Shown here piece after piece: positions 32,209 to 41,698 of a stretch of DNA of 64,000 nt. Made by a program: the position numbers and the translations under genes. The stretch lies in assembly GCA_020723405.1 (NCBI GenBank), contig DYIY01000017.1:1-64000 (forward strand), written 5' to 3'. The notes under the pieces are model-generated. The model was not told the DNA's origin and did no database searches. It saw only the letters and a program-made list of their open reading frames with translations. Position 1 is the stretch's first letter. Each line of letters begins with the position of its first letter. Source of the DNA: Thiobacillus denitrificans. Lineage in GTDB: Bacteria > Pseudomonadota > Gammaproteobacteria > Burkholderiales > Thiobacillaceae.

Positions 32209-34902
32209 ATGCCCATGACGTTCCTGCGCGTCTTTCTGCCCTTGTCGGCCCTGGTCCTGGTTGGGGTCGTGGTGCTTGGCATGGGCGAGATCGAAAAAGA
32301 GATGACGCGGCTGCAAAGCCGGGAAACCCTGTACGTCCAGCTCGGTGCCGGGGTGTTGACGGGCAGGATCGAGAACCTCTCCCGTGATCTGGCCTATCTG
32401 GCCACGAACGTTGCCACGCGCCAGGCTCTGGACGATCCGCAGCCGGCCCATCGGGCCCATCTGGCCGAACATTTCGCCAGCTTCTCCAGCAGCAAGGGCA
32501 TCTACGATCAACTGCGCTGGATCGACGAGACGGGCATGGAGATCGTGCGCGTCGATGCCGTCAGGGGCGAAGCGGTGGTGGTTCCCGCCGGGCAACTCCA
32601 GAACAAGGGAAAACGCTATTTCTTCACCGACACCATGAGGCTCGCTCCTGGTGAAGTCTTCGTGTCGCCCCTGGATCTCAACATCGAACACGACAGGATC
32701 GAGGTGCCCCACAAGCCGATGGTGCGCCTTGCGACGCCGGTGGCGGATGGCCGGGGAAGAAAGCGCGGCATCATCATCGTCAACTACTACGGCCGCGACA
32801 TGCTGGATGGATTCGGGCGGGCCACGGCGGAGGTGGCCGACCATGTGATGCTGGTCAATCGCGATGGTTATTGGCTGAAGAGTCCACGGCAGGACGAGGA
32901 ATGGGGATTCATGTTCAAGCGGCCCGAGCAGACCCTCGCCGTGCGCGCTCCCCAGGCCTGGCAGCGCGTGCGCGCCACGGACAGTGGGCAGGTGCGCCTG
33001 GCCGACGGTCTGTGGACCTGGCAGACCGTGCATCCCCTGGTCGTCGGCCAGATATCGAGCACAGGGGCAGCCGAGGCCTTCGTGCCCAGTCGCGGCGAGG
33101 TCGAGAGGCGTGAATACGTCTGGAAATCCGTGGCCCATCTGCCGGCGGCGACCCTTGATGAGGTCGTCCATGGGGTCTGGTCGCGCTTGGGCTTGATCGC
33201 GGCCCTGCTGTTCGCACTGCTGGGATTGGGCAGTTGGAAACTGGCGCGGGCCTGGGCGGCCCAGGCAGCGGCCGAGGCCGGCTTGGCGAGCAGCGAGGCG
33301 CGCCTGCGGGCCATCATCGAGACCGAGCCGGAGTGCATCAAGGTGCTGGACGAGCAGGGCTGCCTGATCGAAATGAACCCGGCCGGGCTGGCGATGATCG
33401 AGGCGGATTCGTTGGCCCAGGTGGCCGGCCGGCCGATGGCGGACATCGTCGCGCCGCCGTGTCGTGCAGCGTTCGCCACCCATGTCGGCCAGGTGATGGC
33501 CGGCGGGGCGAGCCAACTGGAATTCGAAATCGTCGGGCTCAAGGGTACCCCCCGCTGGCTGGATGCCCACTCCGTGCCCTTGCGGGTGGGTGGGCGCACC
33601 CTGTTGCTCGGGGTCACCCGCGACATCACCCGGCGCAAGCAGGCGGATGCGGAACTGGAGCGTTACCGCCAGGGTCTGGAATCCCTGGTGGCGGAACGCA
33701 CGCTGGCCCTGCGCGTCGCCAAGGAGGCCGCCGAGTCCGCCAGCCGGGCCAAGAGCACTTTCCTCGCCAACATGAGCCATGAACTGCGCACGCCGATGAA
33801 CGCCATCATGGGCATGACGGATCTGGCCCTGCGCAGGTCCAGTGACCCGAAACAGATCGACCAGCTCAGCAAGGCCAAGACTGCTTCGGCCCATCTGCTG
33901 CACGTCATCAACGACATCCTGGACATTTCGAAGATCGAGGCCGAGCGGCTGAAGCTCGAGCACGTCGATTTCCGCCTGGGCGAGATACTGGAGAACATCG
34001 CCAGCCTGATCGGCCACAAGGTCAACGAGAAAGGGCTGAAACTGCTCATCGATCTGCAGCCGGGTTTGCCGTCTTCCCGCTTCAACGGCGACCCGATGCG
34101 CCTGGGCCAGATCCTTTTGAATCTGACCGGCAATGCCCTCAAATTCACCGAAACCGGGGCCATCACCCTGCGCTGCCGCTGCATCGAGGATGACGCGGAG
34201 CATATGCTGCTGCGCTGGGAAGTGGCCGACACGGGGATCGGCATTGACCCAGGCACGCAACAGCGCCTCTTCTCGGCCTTTGAGCAGGCCGACAACAGCA
34301 TGGCGCGCAAATACGGCGGCACCGGGCTGGGGCTGGCGATCAGCAAGCGTCTGGCGCAACTGATGGGCGGCGAGATCGGCGTGGAAAGCAGGCCCGGCGC
34401 GGGCAGTACCTTCTGGTTCACCGTCCGTCTCGGCAAGGCCGGCGATGGGGCCCCGGTGGCGCCGGTTGACGGGGCAGAGGGGCGCCAGGCAGAGATGCCC
34501 AAAACCCGCCTGAAGAGCCAATTTGCCGGAACGCGCATCCTGCTGGCGGAAGATGAGCCAATCAACATGGATGTCTCGCGGGGCCTGCTGGAGGATGCCG
34601 GCCTGGCGGTGGACCTGGCCGAAGACGGCCGGCAGGCGCTGGAACTGGCGCAACAGCACCCCTATGGGCTGATCCTCATGGACATGCAGATGCCGGACCT
34701 GGACGGCGTGGAAGCGACGCTGGCGATCCGGGCCGAATCCCTCAACCGCCAGACGCCGATCATCGCCATGACGGCCAACGCCTTTGCTGAGGATCGCCAG
34801 ACCTGCCTGGACGCCGGCATGAACGACCACCTGGCCAAGCCGGTCAATCCGGACAAACTCTATGCCACCCTGCTGGCCTGGCTGGAGAAGCGCGGAGACT
34901 GA
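32209..34902 (+). CDS. Hybrid sensor histidine kinase (dCache-like, PAS, HisKA, HATPase, receiver)
   Basis: An 897-residue inner-membrane kinase. TM1 (about residues 4-24), a periplasmic sensor of dCache type (about 25-320, FFTDTMRLAPGEVFVSPLDL), TM2 (about 328-346), a PAS domain (ARLRAIIETEPECIKVLDEQ), HisKA with the phospho-histidine in MSHELRTPMNAIMG (His524), HATPase motifs NALKFTETG, DTGIGID and GTGLGLAI, and a receiver with Asp825 (LILMDMQMPD). The signal is unknown and no cognate regulator lies beside it. Start may be ATG 32209 or 32215. Confidence 0.92.
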   Translation: MPMTFLRVFLPLSALVLVGVVVLGMGEIEKEMTRLQSRETLYVQLGAGVLTGRIENLSRDLAYLATNVATRQALDDPQPAHRAHLAEHFASFSSSKGIYDQLRWIDETGMEIVRVDAVRGEAVVVPAGQLQNKGKRYFFTDTMRLAPGEVFVSPLDLNIEHDRIEVPHKPMVRLATPVADGRGRKRGIIIVNYYGRDMLDGFGRATAEVADHVMLVNRDGYWLKSPRQDEEWGFMFKRPEQTLAVRAPQAWQRVRATDSGQVRLADGLWTWQTVHPLVVGQISSTGAAEAFVPSRGEVERREYVWKSVAHLPAATLDEVVHGVWSRLGLIAALLFALLGLGSWKLARAWAAQAAAEAGLASSEARLRAIIETEPECIKVLDEQGCLIEMNPAGLAMIEADSLAQVAGRPMADIVAPPCRAAFATHVGQVMAGGASQLEFEIVGLKGTPRWLDAHSVPLRVGGRTLLLGVTRDITRRKQADAELERYRQGLESLVAERTLALRVAKEAAESASRAKSTFLANMSHELRTPMNAIMGMTDLALRRSSDPKQIDQLSKAKTASAHLLHVINDILDISKIEAERLKLEHVDFRLGEILENIASLIGHKVNEKGLKLLIDLQPGLPSSRFNGDPMRLGQILLNLTGNALKFTETGAITLRCRCIEDDAEHMLLRWEVADTGIGIDPGTQQRLFSAFEQADNSMARKYGGTGLGLAISKRLAQLMGGEIGVESRPGAGSTFWFTVRLGKAGDGAPVAPVDGAEGRQAEMPKTRLKSQFAGTRILLAEDEPINMDVSRGLLEDAGLAVDLAEDGRQALELAQQHPYGLILMDMQMPDLDGVEATLAIRAESLNRQTPIIAMTANAFAEDRQTCLDAGMNDHLAKPVNPDKLYATLLAWLEKRGD

Positions 34903-34922
34903 CCGGGGCCGTTGCCGGCCCC

Positions 34923-35720
34923 TCATCCGCCGGTGTTCAGGGACTCCCGGAACAGCAGGTCGGAATTCTTCAGGATGATGGTGCCGTGGGAGTAATCCAG
35001 CACCCCGGACTCGACCCACACCCGGATCTGCCGGTTCACGCTCTCCCGGGATACGCCCACCAGGTTGCCCAGTTCCTCCTGGGACAGCTTGATGCCGATG
35101 ACGATGCCATCACCGGTGACCTTGCCGTACTGCTGGCCCAGGTTGATGAGGATGCGGGCCAGCCGGGCCGGCAGGTTGAGGAAGCTCAATCCGCCCACCA
35201 TGTCGTTGGTGGCCCGCAGCCGCTTGGAGAGGGCTGCCAGCAGCTTCAAGGTCACCTGGGGATTGCGTTCCAGGAAGGGCAGGAAATCCCGGCGCCAGAT
35301 CACCAGGAAGGAACACTTCTCCATGGTGGTCACCGTGGCGCTGCGGGGGCCGCCATCCAACAGGGCCATTTCGCCGAACACGTCGCCGGCTTCAAGGATG
35401 CTCAGGATGGCTTCCTTGCCCTCCGGTGAGACCAGGCTGACCTTGACCCGGCCATGCATCACCACCAACAGGTGGTCGCCGGGCTCCCCTTCCTGGAAGA
35501 TGGTGTGGCGGGCCTGATGGTTGACCATGCGGGCCAGTTGCATGAGGTTTGCGGCTTCCTCGTCGCTGAGGGCCTCGAAGATGACGCTGTGCTTGCGGAG
35601 TCCGGCAATGTCCATGGCGGTGGGCTGTAGTCCAGGAGGTTGAAGGGGGGCCGCCCGGGGTTGGCGGTTGGCGCGTCCTGCGGATCTTGTCTTCGGCTTG
35701 TCCGGTGCGTGGGCGGCCAT
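34923..35720 (-). CDS. Crp/Fnr-family transcriptional regulator
   Basis: A 265-residue protein: a basic, Pro-rich extension (residues 1-35), a cyclic-nucleotide-binding fold with the phosphate-cassette motif FGEMALLDGGPRSATV, and a Crp-type winged helix (SQEELGNLVGVSRESVNRQI). No N-terminal cysteine cluster is present, so it is not an FNR-type iron-sulfur sensor. A cAMP or similar ligand is possible. ATG 35720 is supported by GGGAG; ATG at residue 36 would drop only the extension. Confidence 0.9.
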   Translation of the reverse strand: MAAHAPDKPKTRSAGRANRQPRAAPLQPPGLQPTAMDIAGLRKHSVIFEALSDEEAANLMQLARMVNHQARHTIFQEGEPGDHLLVVMHGRVKVSLVSPEGKEAILSILEAGDVFGEMALLDGGPRSATVTTMEKCSFLVIWRRDFLPFLERNPQVTLKLLAALSKRLRATNDMVGGLSFLNLPARLARILINLGQQYGKVTGDGIVIGIKLSQEELGNLVGVSRESVNRQIRVWVESGVLDYSHGTIILKNSDLLFRESLNTGG

Positions 35721-35794
35721 GGTTTCTCCCTGCGCATTGCGCGATCAACAAAATGGGGGCCAGTTTAGGGGCCCGGCCTGTCAGGGGCAGTGAT

Positions 35795-36919
35795 TCATTT
35801 CACATCCTCGTCGGCCACGTTGGCGAGCACGGCGGCCCAGTCGATGTCCATGGATTGGTTGGGGTAGGGGCCATGTTCCGTCAGGGCATCCCGGATGGCG
35901 GCCAGCCGTTCGGCGTTGGCGGGGTGGCTGGCCAGCAGCACGGGAAACTGGCCACTCTCCTGGGTGAGCCGCTCGAAGAAGCGGGCCAACCCCCCCGCCG
36001 GCAGGCCCGCCCGGCGCAGCAAATCCAGGGCGCCCAGGTCCGCTTCCCGTTCCATCTCCCGGCTGTAGTGCAATTCTCCCAGGGTGTGCAGCAGGTCCCC
36101 CATCCACCCCTGGCTGCCGGTACCCAGTGCCGCCACCAGGACCACCCGCCAGCCCAGGCCCTGGATCAGGCGCCGGAGACTGTGGCGCAGGCGCACGTGG
36201 CTGATCTCATGGGCCAGCACCCCGGCCAGTTCGTCGTCGCAGGTCATCTGCTTGAGCAGCCCGGTGTAGACCACCACATGGCCGCCGGGCAGGGCAAAGG
36301 CATTGGCCTGGTCGTCGTGGGCCAGATGGAACTGGTAACGGAAGCCCGGCTCGCCCCCGGACAGGCGCAGGCCGATCAACTCCACGGCATCCTGGGCCGG
36401 GCCGGTCTCGATCAACCGGAGTTCGTCGTGGATCTGGGCAAAGGCCACATCGCCCAGACGCTTCTCGTGGACCTGGCTGACCTGGGCGGCCGCCCACCCG
36501 GCCAGGGGCTCGGCGGCCACCCAGAAGCCGGCCAGCAGGAGCAGCGGCAGGGCCAGGACGAGCAGCAACAGAGCCATGCCCAGGGTGAAGTGCCGCTTCT
36601 CCCGGCCCAGGGCGCGGCGGGTCCGGGTCAATTGTCCGGCCACTTCATCGGGGGCCAGGCGGATGAAGGCGTCCACCGCCTCCTTGCTCTGGAGCATGCA
36701 GGTCATCCGGCCGGATGCGCCCTGCCAGGCGACCAGCCATTGGCGGCCATCGAAGCCCCCCGTCTCCAGGGACAGGCGGCTGGCCGCCACGCTGATGTCC
36801 CGGCCTCCTCCCTGCACCACCAGCCGGTCGGCCTCGAACCTGGCCCGCCCCCGCACACCGGACGGCGGCAAGTCCGGTCCGTAGAGCAGGATCTTGAATT
36901 CCGGGATGGGCAGACTCAT
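35795..36919 (-). CDS. M48-family zinc metalloprotease, membrane-bound
   Basis: A 374-residue protein. An N-terminal domain of about 105 residues, one membrane helix (LGMALLLLVLALPLLLLAGF), then an M48 catalytic domain with the zinc motif HEISH and the third ligand in REMEREADLGALDLL. M48 enzymes degrade misfolded envelope proteins. The N-terminal region resembles the DUF7092 group found with such proteases. Divergent from the nitroreductase gene with a 52-base gap. Confidence 0.88.
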   Translation of the reverse strand: MSLPIPEFKILLYGPDLPPSGVRGRARFEADRLVVQGGGRDISVAASRLSLETGGFDGRQWLVAWQGASGRMTCMLQSKEAVDAFIRLAPDEVAGQLTRTRRALGREKRHFTLGMALLLLVLALPLLLLAGFWVAAEPLAGWAAAQVSQVHEKRLGDVAFAQIHDELRLIETGPAQDAVELIGLRLSGGEPGFRYQFHLAHDDQANAFALPGGHVVVYTGLLKQMTCDDELAGVLAHEISHVRLRHSLRRLIQGLGWRVVLVAALGTGSQGWMGDLLHTLGELHYSREMEREADLGALDLLRRAGLPAGGLARFFERLTQESGQFPVLLASHPANAERLAAIRDALTEHGPYPNQSMDIDWAAVLANVADEDVK

Positions 36920-36971
36920 TACAGGTGGGCGCGACTGTTAAACTACCGAATCCCCAGAATATCCACGCAAA

Positions 36972-37583
36972 ATGAAACAAAATCTACTCGATCTGTTCCA
37001 GCGCAGGCACGCCTGCCATCTCTTCCAGGCGGACAAGGCCCTGGCCCCGGAGGACCTGGATTTCATCCTGGAAGCGGGGCGCCTGTCGCCCTCCTCCTTC
37101 GGCCTGGAGCAATGGAAGTTCCTGGTGCTCACCCAGTCCGCCGACAAGCAGGCCCTGCAACAGGCCTGCTTCGACCAGCCCCAGGTGGGCAGTGCCAGTG
37201 CCGTGGTGGTGATCCTGGCCCGCATCGCCGACATGGATCCCGATTCGCCCCACCTGCGCCGGCTCATGGCCCGGGAATACCCGGACCCGGCCGCCCTGGA
37301 AGGGGCGTTGAAGAACTACCGGGATTTCCACGCCGCCACCGACGTGGCCGCCTGGAGCAGCGCCCAGTGCCACATCGCGGCGGCCAACATGATGACTGCG
37401 GCGGCCGGCATCGGTCTCGACTCCTGTGCCATCGGCGGCTTTCTCCCTGACCGGGTCTGTGCCCTGCTCAACATCGATCCCGCCCGGGAACTGCCCGCCC
37501 TGATCCTGCCCCTGGGTTTCTGTGCCCATGAAGGCGGCGAAAAGCAGCGCCTGGCCCTGGACGAAATCGCCGAATACCGCTGA
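36972..37583 (+). CDS. NfsB-like nitroreductase
   Basis: A 203-residue FMN nitroreductase-fold protein: RRHACHLFQADKALAPEDLD, EAGRLSPSSFGLEQWKFLVL, and IAAANMMTAAAGIGLDSCAI. It is expected to use NAD(P)H to reduce nitro or quinone substrates. It is followed directly by the VanZ gene (stop TGA and ATG overlap as TGATG), so nitroreductase, VanZ and DUF455 genes form one tight operon. Confidence 0.9.
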   Translation: MKQNLLDLFQRRHACHLFQADKALAPEDLDFILEAGRLSPSSFGLEQWKFLVLTQSADKQALQQACFDQPQVGSASAVVVILARIADMDPDSPHLRRLMAREYPDPAALEGALKNYRDFHAATDVAAWSSAQCHIAAANMMTAAAGIGLDSCAIGGFLPDRVCALLNIDPARELPALILPLGFCAHEGGEKQRLALDEIAEYR

Positions 37584-37957
37584 TGCATGCCCCCGGTCTG
37601 GATCGTCCCGGCCTGTGGCGGGCCGTGGGCTGGTGTCTCATCGTGGCGGTGGTCTATCTGTCTCTGACGCCCCATCCGCCTCCCTCGGCCATGTCCTACG
37701 GCGACAAGCTCAACCATTTCGCCGGCTACGCCGCCCTCATGGCCTGGTGGCTGCAACTGGAAAGGCAGGTTTGGCGTCTGGCCCTGCTGCTCATCGTCCT
37801 GAGCCTGATCCTGGAAATTCTCCAGGACCTGAGCGGCTACCGGCAGGGCGACATCTACGACATGGCTGCCAATACCTGCGGCGTGGCCCTGGGCTGGCTG
37901 GCCACCCGGCTGCTGCCCGACTGGCTGCCGCGCATCGAGCGTCTGTTGCCGCGATGA
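37583..37957 (+). CDS. VanZ-like membrane protein
   Basis: A 124-residue protein with about three membrane helices and the VanZ signature GDKLNHFAGYAALMAWW, DIYDMAANTCGVALGW. The function of VanZ-like proteins outside glycopeptide resistance clusters is unclear. Second gene of a tight operon. Confidence 0.88.
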   Translation: MHAPGLDRPGLWRAVGWCLIVAVVYLSLTPHPPPSAMSYGDKLNHFAGYAALMAWWLQLERQVWRLALLLIVLSLILEILQDLSGYRQGDIYDMAANTCGVALGWLATRLLPDWLPRIERLLPR

Positions 37958-38748
37958 ACCTGTGGACGGCCGTGGAAGCCGTACTGGCGGCCCGGGACGT
38001 GGAAGCCAAACTGGAGGGGGCCCGGGACCTGCTGGAGCACTGGCGGGAAGGTCGGCTGGAGGGCCGCGCCGACCCGGGGCCGCCCCCGGATCACCCCGGC
38101 ATCCCCGACCGTCCCCTGCTGGCCGACCCCCGCGCCATGCCCCGCCGGCAACTGAGCGGCCCGGAAAACCATGCCGCCCTCATCCACGCCCTGGCCCACA
38201 TCGAGTTCAACGCCATCAATCTGGCCCTGGATGCGGTGCGGCGCTTTCCCGGTCTGCCCGATGCCTTCCGTGGCGACTGGCTGAAGGTGGCGGCGGAGGA
38301 AGCCCTGCACTTTCGCCTGCTGCGCGACCATCTGCGCAGCCTGGGTCGTGAGTACGGCGACTTTCCCGCCCACGGGGGCCTGTGGGAGATGGCCGGGCGC
38401 ACCGCCCACGACCCCCTGGCGCGCATGGCTCTGGTGCCCCGCCTGCTGGAGGCCCGGGGCCTGGACGTGACCCCGGACATCCAGCGCAAGCTGCGCGGCT
38501 ACGGCGATGGGGCCGGGGCGGCCATCCTGGACGTGATCCTGCACGATGAGATCGGCCACGTGGCGGCGGGTGACCGCTGGTTCCGCCATCTGTGCAGGGA
38601 ACGGGGACTGGAACCGGCCGAGGCCTTTAGGCACCTGCTGGACCAGCCCTTCGTGCCCCGGCCCCGCCGGCCCTTCAACGAGCCGGCCCGACTGGCGGCC
38701 GGCTTCGACGCGGGAGAACTGGCAGCCCTCACTCGGGCCAGTGCTTGA
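37954..38748 (+). CDS. DUF455 ferritin-like protein
   Basis: A 264-residue protein with the DUF455 core: HALAHIEFNAINLALDAVRR, VAAEEALHFRLLRDHLRSLG and LHDEIGHVAAGDRWFRHLC. The paired E...ExxH motifs are those of a ferritin-like di-iron four-helix bundle. It starts inside the VanZ stop (ATGA). Its 3' end overlaps the convergent CBS gene by 20 bases. Function is unknown. Confidence 0.9.
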   Translation: MNLWTAVEAVLAARDVEAKLEGARDLLEHWREGRLEGRADPGPPPDHPGIPDRPLLADPRAMPRRQLSGPENHAALIHALAHIEFNAINLALDAVRRFPGLPDAFRGDWLKVAAEEALHFRLLRDHLRSLGREYGDFPAHGGLWEMAGRTAHDPLARMALVPRLLEARGLDVTPDIQRKLRGYGDGAGAAILDVILHDEIGHVAAGDRWFRHLCRERGLEPAEAFRHLLDQPFVPRPRRPFNEPARLAAGFDAGELAALTRASA

Positions 38749-39172
38749 TGTAGCGCTTGAGCAGGGCGTTTTCGAAATTGGCTTCCTTGAGACAGGCCCG
38801 GGCCAGGTCGTGGAAGGAGATGACCCCCGCCACCCGATTGCCGTCCAGCACCACCAGATGGCTGGTGTGGCTCTTGGTCATGGCGTCCCGGGCGTAGTCC
38901 ACCGAGTCGTCCAGGGTGACCACCAGGGGTTCCTTTTCCATCAGATCGCTGACCCGGTTGTCGGTCAGGCAGACGCCCACCCGGTGCATGCCCCGCACGA
39001 TGTCCCGCTCGGTGACGAAGCCCACCAGGGTGTCGCCGCGCATCACCGCCAGGGAGCCGATGTCCCGTTCCACCATGCGGGCCACGGCTTCGGCCACGTT
39101 GGCGTCGGGGCCGATGGAGAACAGTTCGTCGGCGGATTTGACTTCCAGCACGTCGCGGATTTGCATGGCCAC
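38729..39172 (-). CDS. CBS-domain pair protein
   Basis: A 147-residue protein of two CBS domains (about residues 8-65 and 75-135): IGSLAVMRGDTLVGFVTERD and TSHLVVLDGNRVAGVISFHD. CBS pairs sense adenosyl ligands. No attached enzyme domain. Followed upstream, on the same strand, by the DJ-1 and FAD genes. Confidence 0.92.
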   Translation of the reverse strand: MAMQIRDVLEVKSADELFSIGPDANVAEAVARMVERDIGSLAVMRGDTLVGFVTERDIVRGMHRVGVCLTDNRVSDLMEKEPLVVTLDDSVDYARDAMTKSHTSHLVVLDGNRVAGVISFHDLARACLKEANFENALLKRYIKHWPE

Positions 39173-39177
39173 ACTCC

Positions 39178-39732
39178 TTATTTGTTGCGCACCAGGCCGG
39201 CTTCCACCTGATCGCGTTTTTCCCGGCCCGACAGCAATTCCACCAGGGTCAGGGCAAAGTCCATGGCGGTGCCCGGCCCCCGGGAGGTGACCACCTTGCC
39301 GTCCACCACCACCGCGTCGCCCCGCTTGTCGGTGCCGGGCAGGTCCAGGCTGTCCAGCACGCCGGGGTAGGCGGTGGCCCGTCTGCCTTCCAGCAGACCG
39401 GCGGCGGCCAGGGCCATGGGCGCGGCACAGATGGCGGCAGTGTACTTGCCGTTGGCCGACATTTTCAGCAGCAGGGAGCGGATGCGCGGATCGTCGCGCA
39501 GGTGGTCGGCACCGGGCAGTCCGCCGGGCAGGGCGATCAGGTCGTAGTCCATCTGCAGGGCGTCGTCCAGGGTGGCGTCGGGCTGGATGCGGGTGCCCCG
39601 GCTGCCCAGCACCAGGCCCGGTTCCAGGCCGGCGGTGACCACGGCCACCCCGGCCCGGCGCAGGAGATCGACGATGGTGACGGCTTCCAGATCCTCGAAA
39701 CCGTGGGCGAGGGGCACCAATACGCTGGGCAT
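39178..39732 (-). CDS. DJ-1/PfpI-family protein (YajL-like)
   Basis: A 184-residue DJ-1 fold protein with the nucleophile elbow YTAAICAAPMALAAAGLLEG (Cys102) and the GFEDLEAVTI motif (Glu16) that tunes it. YajL-type members act in oxidative and carbonyl stress. It follows the FAD oxidase with a 1-base gap, so the two are co-transcribed. Confidence 0.92.
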   Translation of the reverse strand: MPSVLVPLAHGFEDLEAVTIVDLLRRAGVAVVTAGLEPGLVLGSRGTRIQPDATLDDALQMDYDLIALPGGLPGADHLRDDPRIRSLLLKMSANGKYTAAICAAPMALAAAGLLEGRRATAYPGVLDSLDLPGTDKRGDAVVVDGKVVTSRGPGTAMDFALTLVELLSGREKRDQVEAGLVRNK

Positions 39733-39733
39733 G

Positions 39734-40930
39734 TCAGCTCTCCTTCAGGTTGAGCAGGCGGTCCGCCTCCCGGGCGGCCCGTTCGGCGCAGTCTCCCAGG
39801 GACAGACCATTCAGGTAGTTGCCGGCCAGGGCCAGGGGCTCTCCGGCCAGCAGGGCATCCAGTTCAGCCACCCGGGGCGGGTGGACCACCCCCGGGGCGG
39901 GCAGGCGGTTGAGGCATTCGGCCACGTCGAGGAAATCGCCGGGGGCCACCCCCAGGGCGGCGGCGGCCCGATCCAGTTTGCCCTGCCGGTCCAGGCGGCC
40001 GGGACGGAAGTGGAAAGTGAAACCGCGCAGGGACTCGTGGGGCAGGATGTCCCGGCTCACCACGGACCAGAAATCATCTTCGTCGCCGATCAGGCCGGCC
40101 ACCGGCTGGAGGCCCACCCGGTCGGCGGGCACCAGCACCCCCAGGGCTTCGCTGCTGGCCATGGGAAAACCGGCCAGGATGCGGGCCGCTTGCGGATGGA
40201 CCTGGGCCAGCAGGGCGGCGGCGGCATCCACCGGCACGGCCAGGAAAAGCTGGCGGCAGGCCAGGCGCTCGTCGCCCACCCGGATTTCGTAACCGTCACG
40301 CCCACCGGTCAGGGCCGTCACCGCGGCCCCCGGGCGGACGGCGAAGGGGGCGTCTTCGGCCAAGGCTTCCAGCAGTCCCTGGAGTCCGCCCGAAAAGGTG
40401 AATTTGCGCGGCGCTTCCTGCATCCTGGGTTTGCGGCGGAACAGCCATTCGGCCGGAAAGGCGTCGGCGGGCTGGGACAGGACGGCGGCGAAGGCCGGGG
40501 CCAGAAGCCGCCGGTAATTGCCCTTGCCCAGCAGGCCGCCGAACCATTCGGCCACGCTGCGGCCGGCCTTGGGCCGGCCCAGGCCGAAGGGCAGATGCAG
40601 CGCCGCCTCGACGAAGCCCAGGCGGGTCATGGGCGAGCTGGTGGCCCCCTGGTGGTCGATGAACCGATAGCCCAGTTTTTCCCGGGTCAGCAGCTCCCCC
40701 AGCCGGCCCCGGTCCGCCAGGGCTTCCAGCAGGGGGCCATAGGAGTTGTAGGCAGTGTGGGCGCCCAGTTCCAGCCAGAAATCCGGGCGGGGCCGCCAGG
40801 TCCGGGCACAGCCCCCCAGGCGGGATTCGGCTTCCAGGAGCAGGACGGAACGGCCGGCCCGGGCCAGGCGGCTGGCGCCCACCAGGCCGCTGACGCCGCC
40901 GCCGATGACGATGCATTCATGGGTTTCCAT
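39734..40930 (-). CDS. FAD-dependent amine-oxidase-family protein (protoporphyrinogen oxidase-like)
   Basis: A 398-residue flavoprotein. The dinucleotide fold CIVIGGGVSGLVGASRLARA with SRLGG, plus the C-terminal PLALAGNYLNGLSLGDCAE, matches the HemY-type protoporphyrinogen oxidase family, which oxidises protoporphyrinogen IX to protoporphyrin IX. Such a gene could supply the haem for the cyd oxidase, but no other haem gene is near, so another NAD(P)/FAD oxidoreductase role is possible. Confidence 0.8.
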   Translation of the reverse strand: METHECIVIGGGVSGLVGASRLARAGRSVLLLEAESRLGGCARTWRPRPDFWLELGAHTAYNSYGPLLEALADRGRLGELLTREKLGYRFIDHQGATSSPMTRLGFVEAALHLPFGLGRPKAGRSVAEWFGGLLGKGNYRRLLAPAFAAVLSQPADAFPAEWLFRRKPRMQEAPRKFTFSGGLQGLLEALAEDAPFAVRPGAAVTALTGGRDGYEIRVGDERLACRQLFLAVPVDAAAALLAQVHPQAARILAGFPMASSEALGVLVPADRVGLQPVAGLIGDEDDFWSVVSRDILPHESLRGFTFHFRPGRLDRQGKLDRAAAALGVAPGDFLDVAECLNRLPAPGVVHPPRVAELDALLAGEPLALAGNYLNGLSLGDCAERAAREADRLLNLKES

Positions 40931-41131
40931 AGGGGGGCTACCTTACCGCCGGGCCGCGCCGGCTGGCAATGCAAAAGGGGCCTGCCGGGCAAGGGAAACG
41001 TGGTCCGGGCCTGGCGCGGGGTGGTGGAACCCGCCCGGGCCGGGGTTCACCCCCGTGCCCTGGCCGGCTTCCACCGGGCAGCCGGCCCCAGGGGTGTGGA
41101 AACCTTCCGGACGGAAGCGCATCTGAAGGAC

Positions 41132-41686
41132 ATGCCATTGCGGAGCACGACCATGGGACCCACCCCCGTTTCCCTCATCCCGCTTCTGTTGGCCGGCCTG
41201 CTGGCCGGGTGTGCCGTCACGCCGGACGGTGGGCCCCGGGGCCACCTGCGCCTCCTCCAGCCCCTCGATATCCCCCCTGAAGCGGCCAGCCTGCGCCTGC
41301 AATACGGGCGGGTGGTGGCGCGCAACGCGGTGCAGGAACACGATCCCTTCTGCATCTTCGAGATCGACACCCGCAAAGAGGTGGCCCAGGGGGTGGCTCC
41401 GGGCCGCTTCGCCATCACCCGGGTGATCCGCAGCGTGGAAACCTTTGCCGGCCTGCCGGTCATGCCCCTTCGGCCCATGCGGGTGGCCTTCCACGACGAC
41501 GGCAGCCCCACCCTGCTTTATTTCAAGACCACCTTCATCCTGACGGATGCCGCCCAGCCGGTGCGCAGTCTGGCCTGCATGAGCAACCAGATGGCCCCGG
41601 GCAACCCCATCCAGCGGCACCTGAGCCTGGCGGAGATTCGTCAGGCCCTGGGGGGACTGTTCAGCCTGGAATTGCCCGGAACCTGA
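41132..41686 (+). CDS. Small uncharacterised lipoprotein
   Basis: A 184-residue protein with a type II signal (SLIPLLLAGLLAGCAV) and a compact periplasmic domain (RLQYGRVVARNAVQEHDPFC, FEIDTRKEVAQG). Two starts are possible, ATG 41132 (with AAGGA) and ATG 41153. It faces the cpxA gene head-on: stops are 12 bases apart. I recognise no family. Confidence 0.75.
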   Translation: MPLRSTTMGPTPVSLIPLLLAGLLAGCAVTPDGGPRGHLRLLQPLDIPPEAASLRLQYGRVVARNAVQEHDPFCIFEIDTRKEVAQGVAPGRFAITRVIRSVETFAGLPVMPLRPMRVAFHDDGSPTLLYFKTTFILTDAAQPVRSLACMSNQMAPGNPIQRHLSLAEIRQALGGLFSLELPGT

Positions 41687-41698
41687 AGGGGCAGCCCG

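Noticed and set aside
30406-35019. A 1537-codon open frame on the minus strand across the repeat protein and histidine kinase genes
   Set aside because: It lies antisense to two well-supported genes, is His/Gly/Arg/Ala-biased with no domain, and passes through the strong terminator. It is an artefact of GC-rich codon bias.
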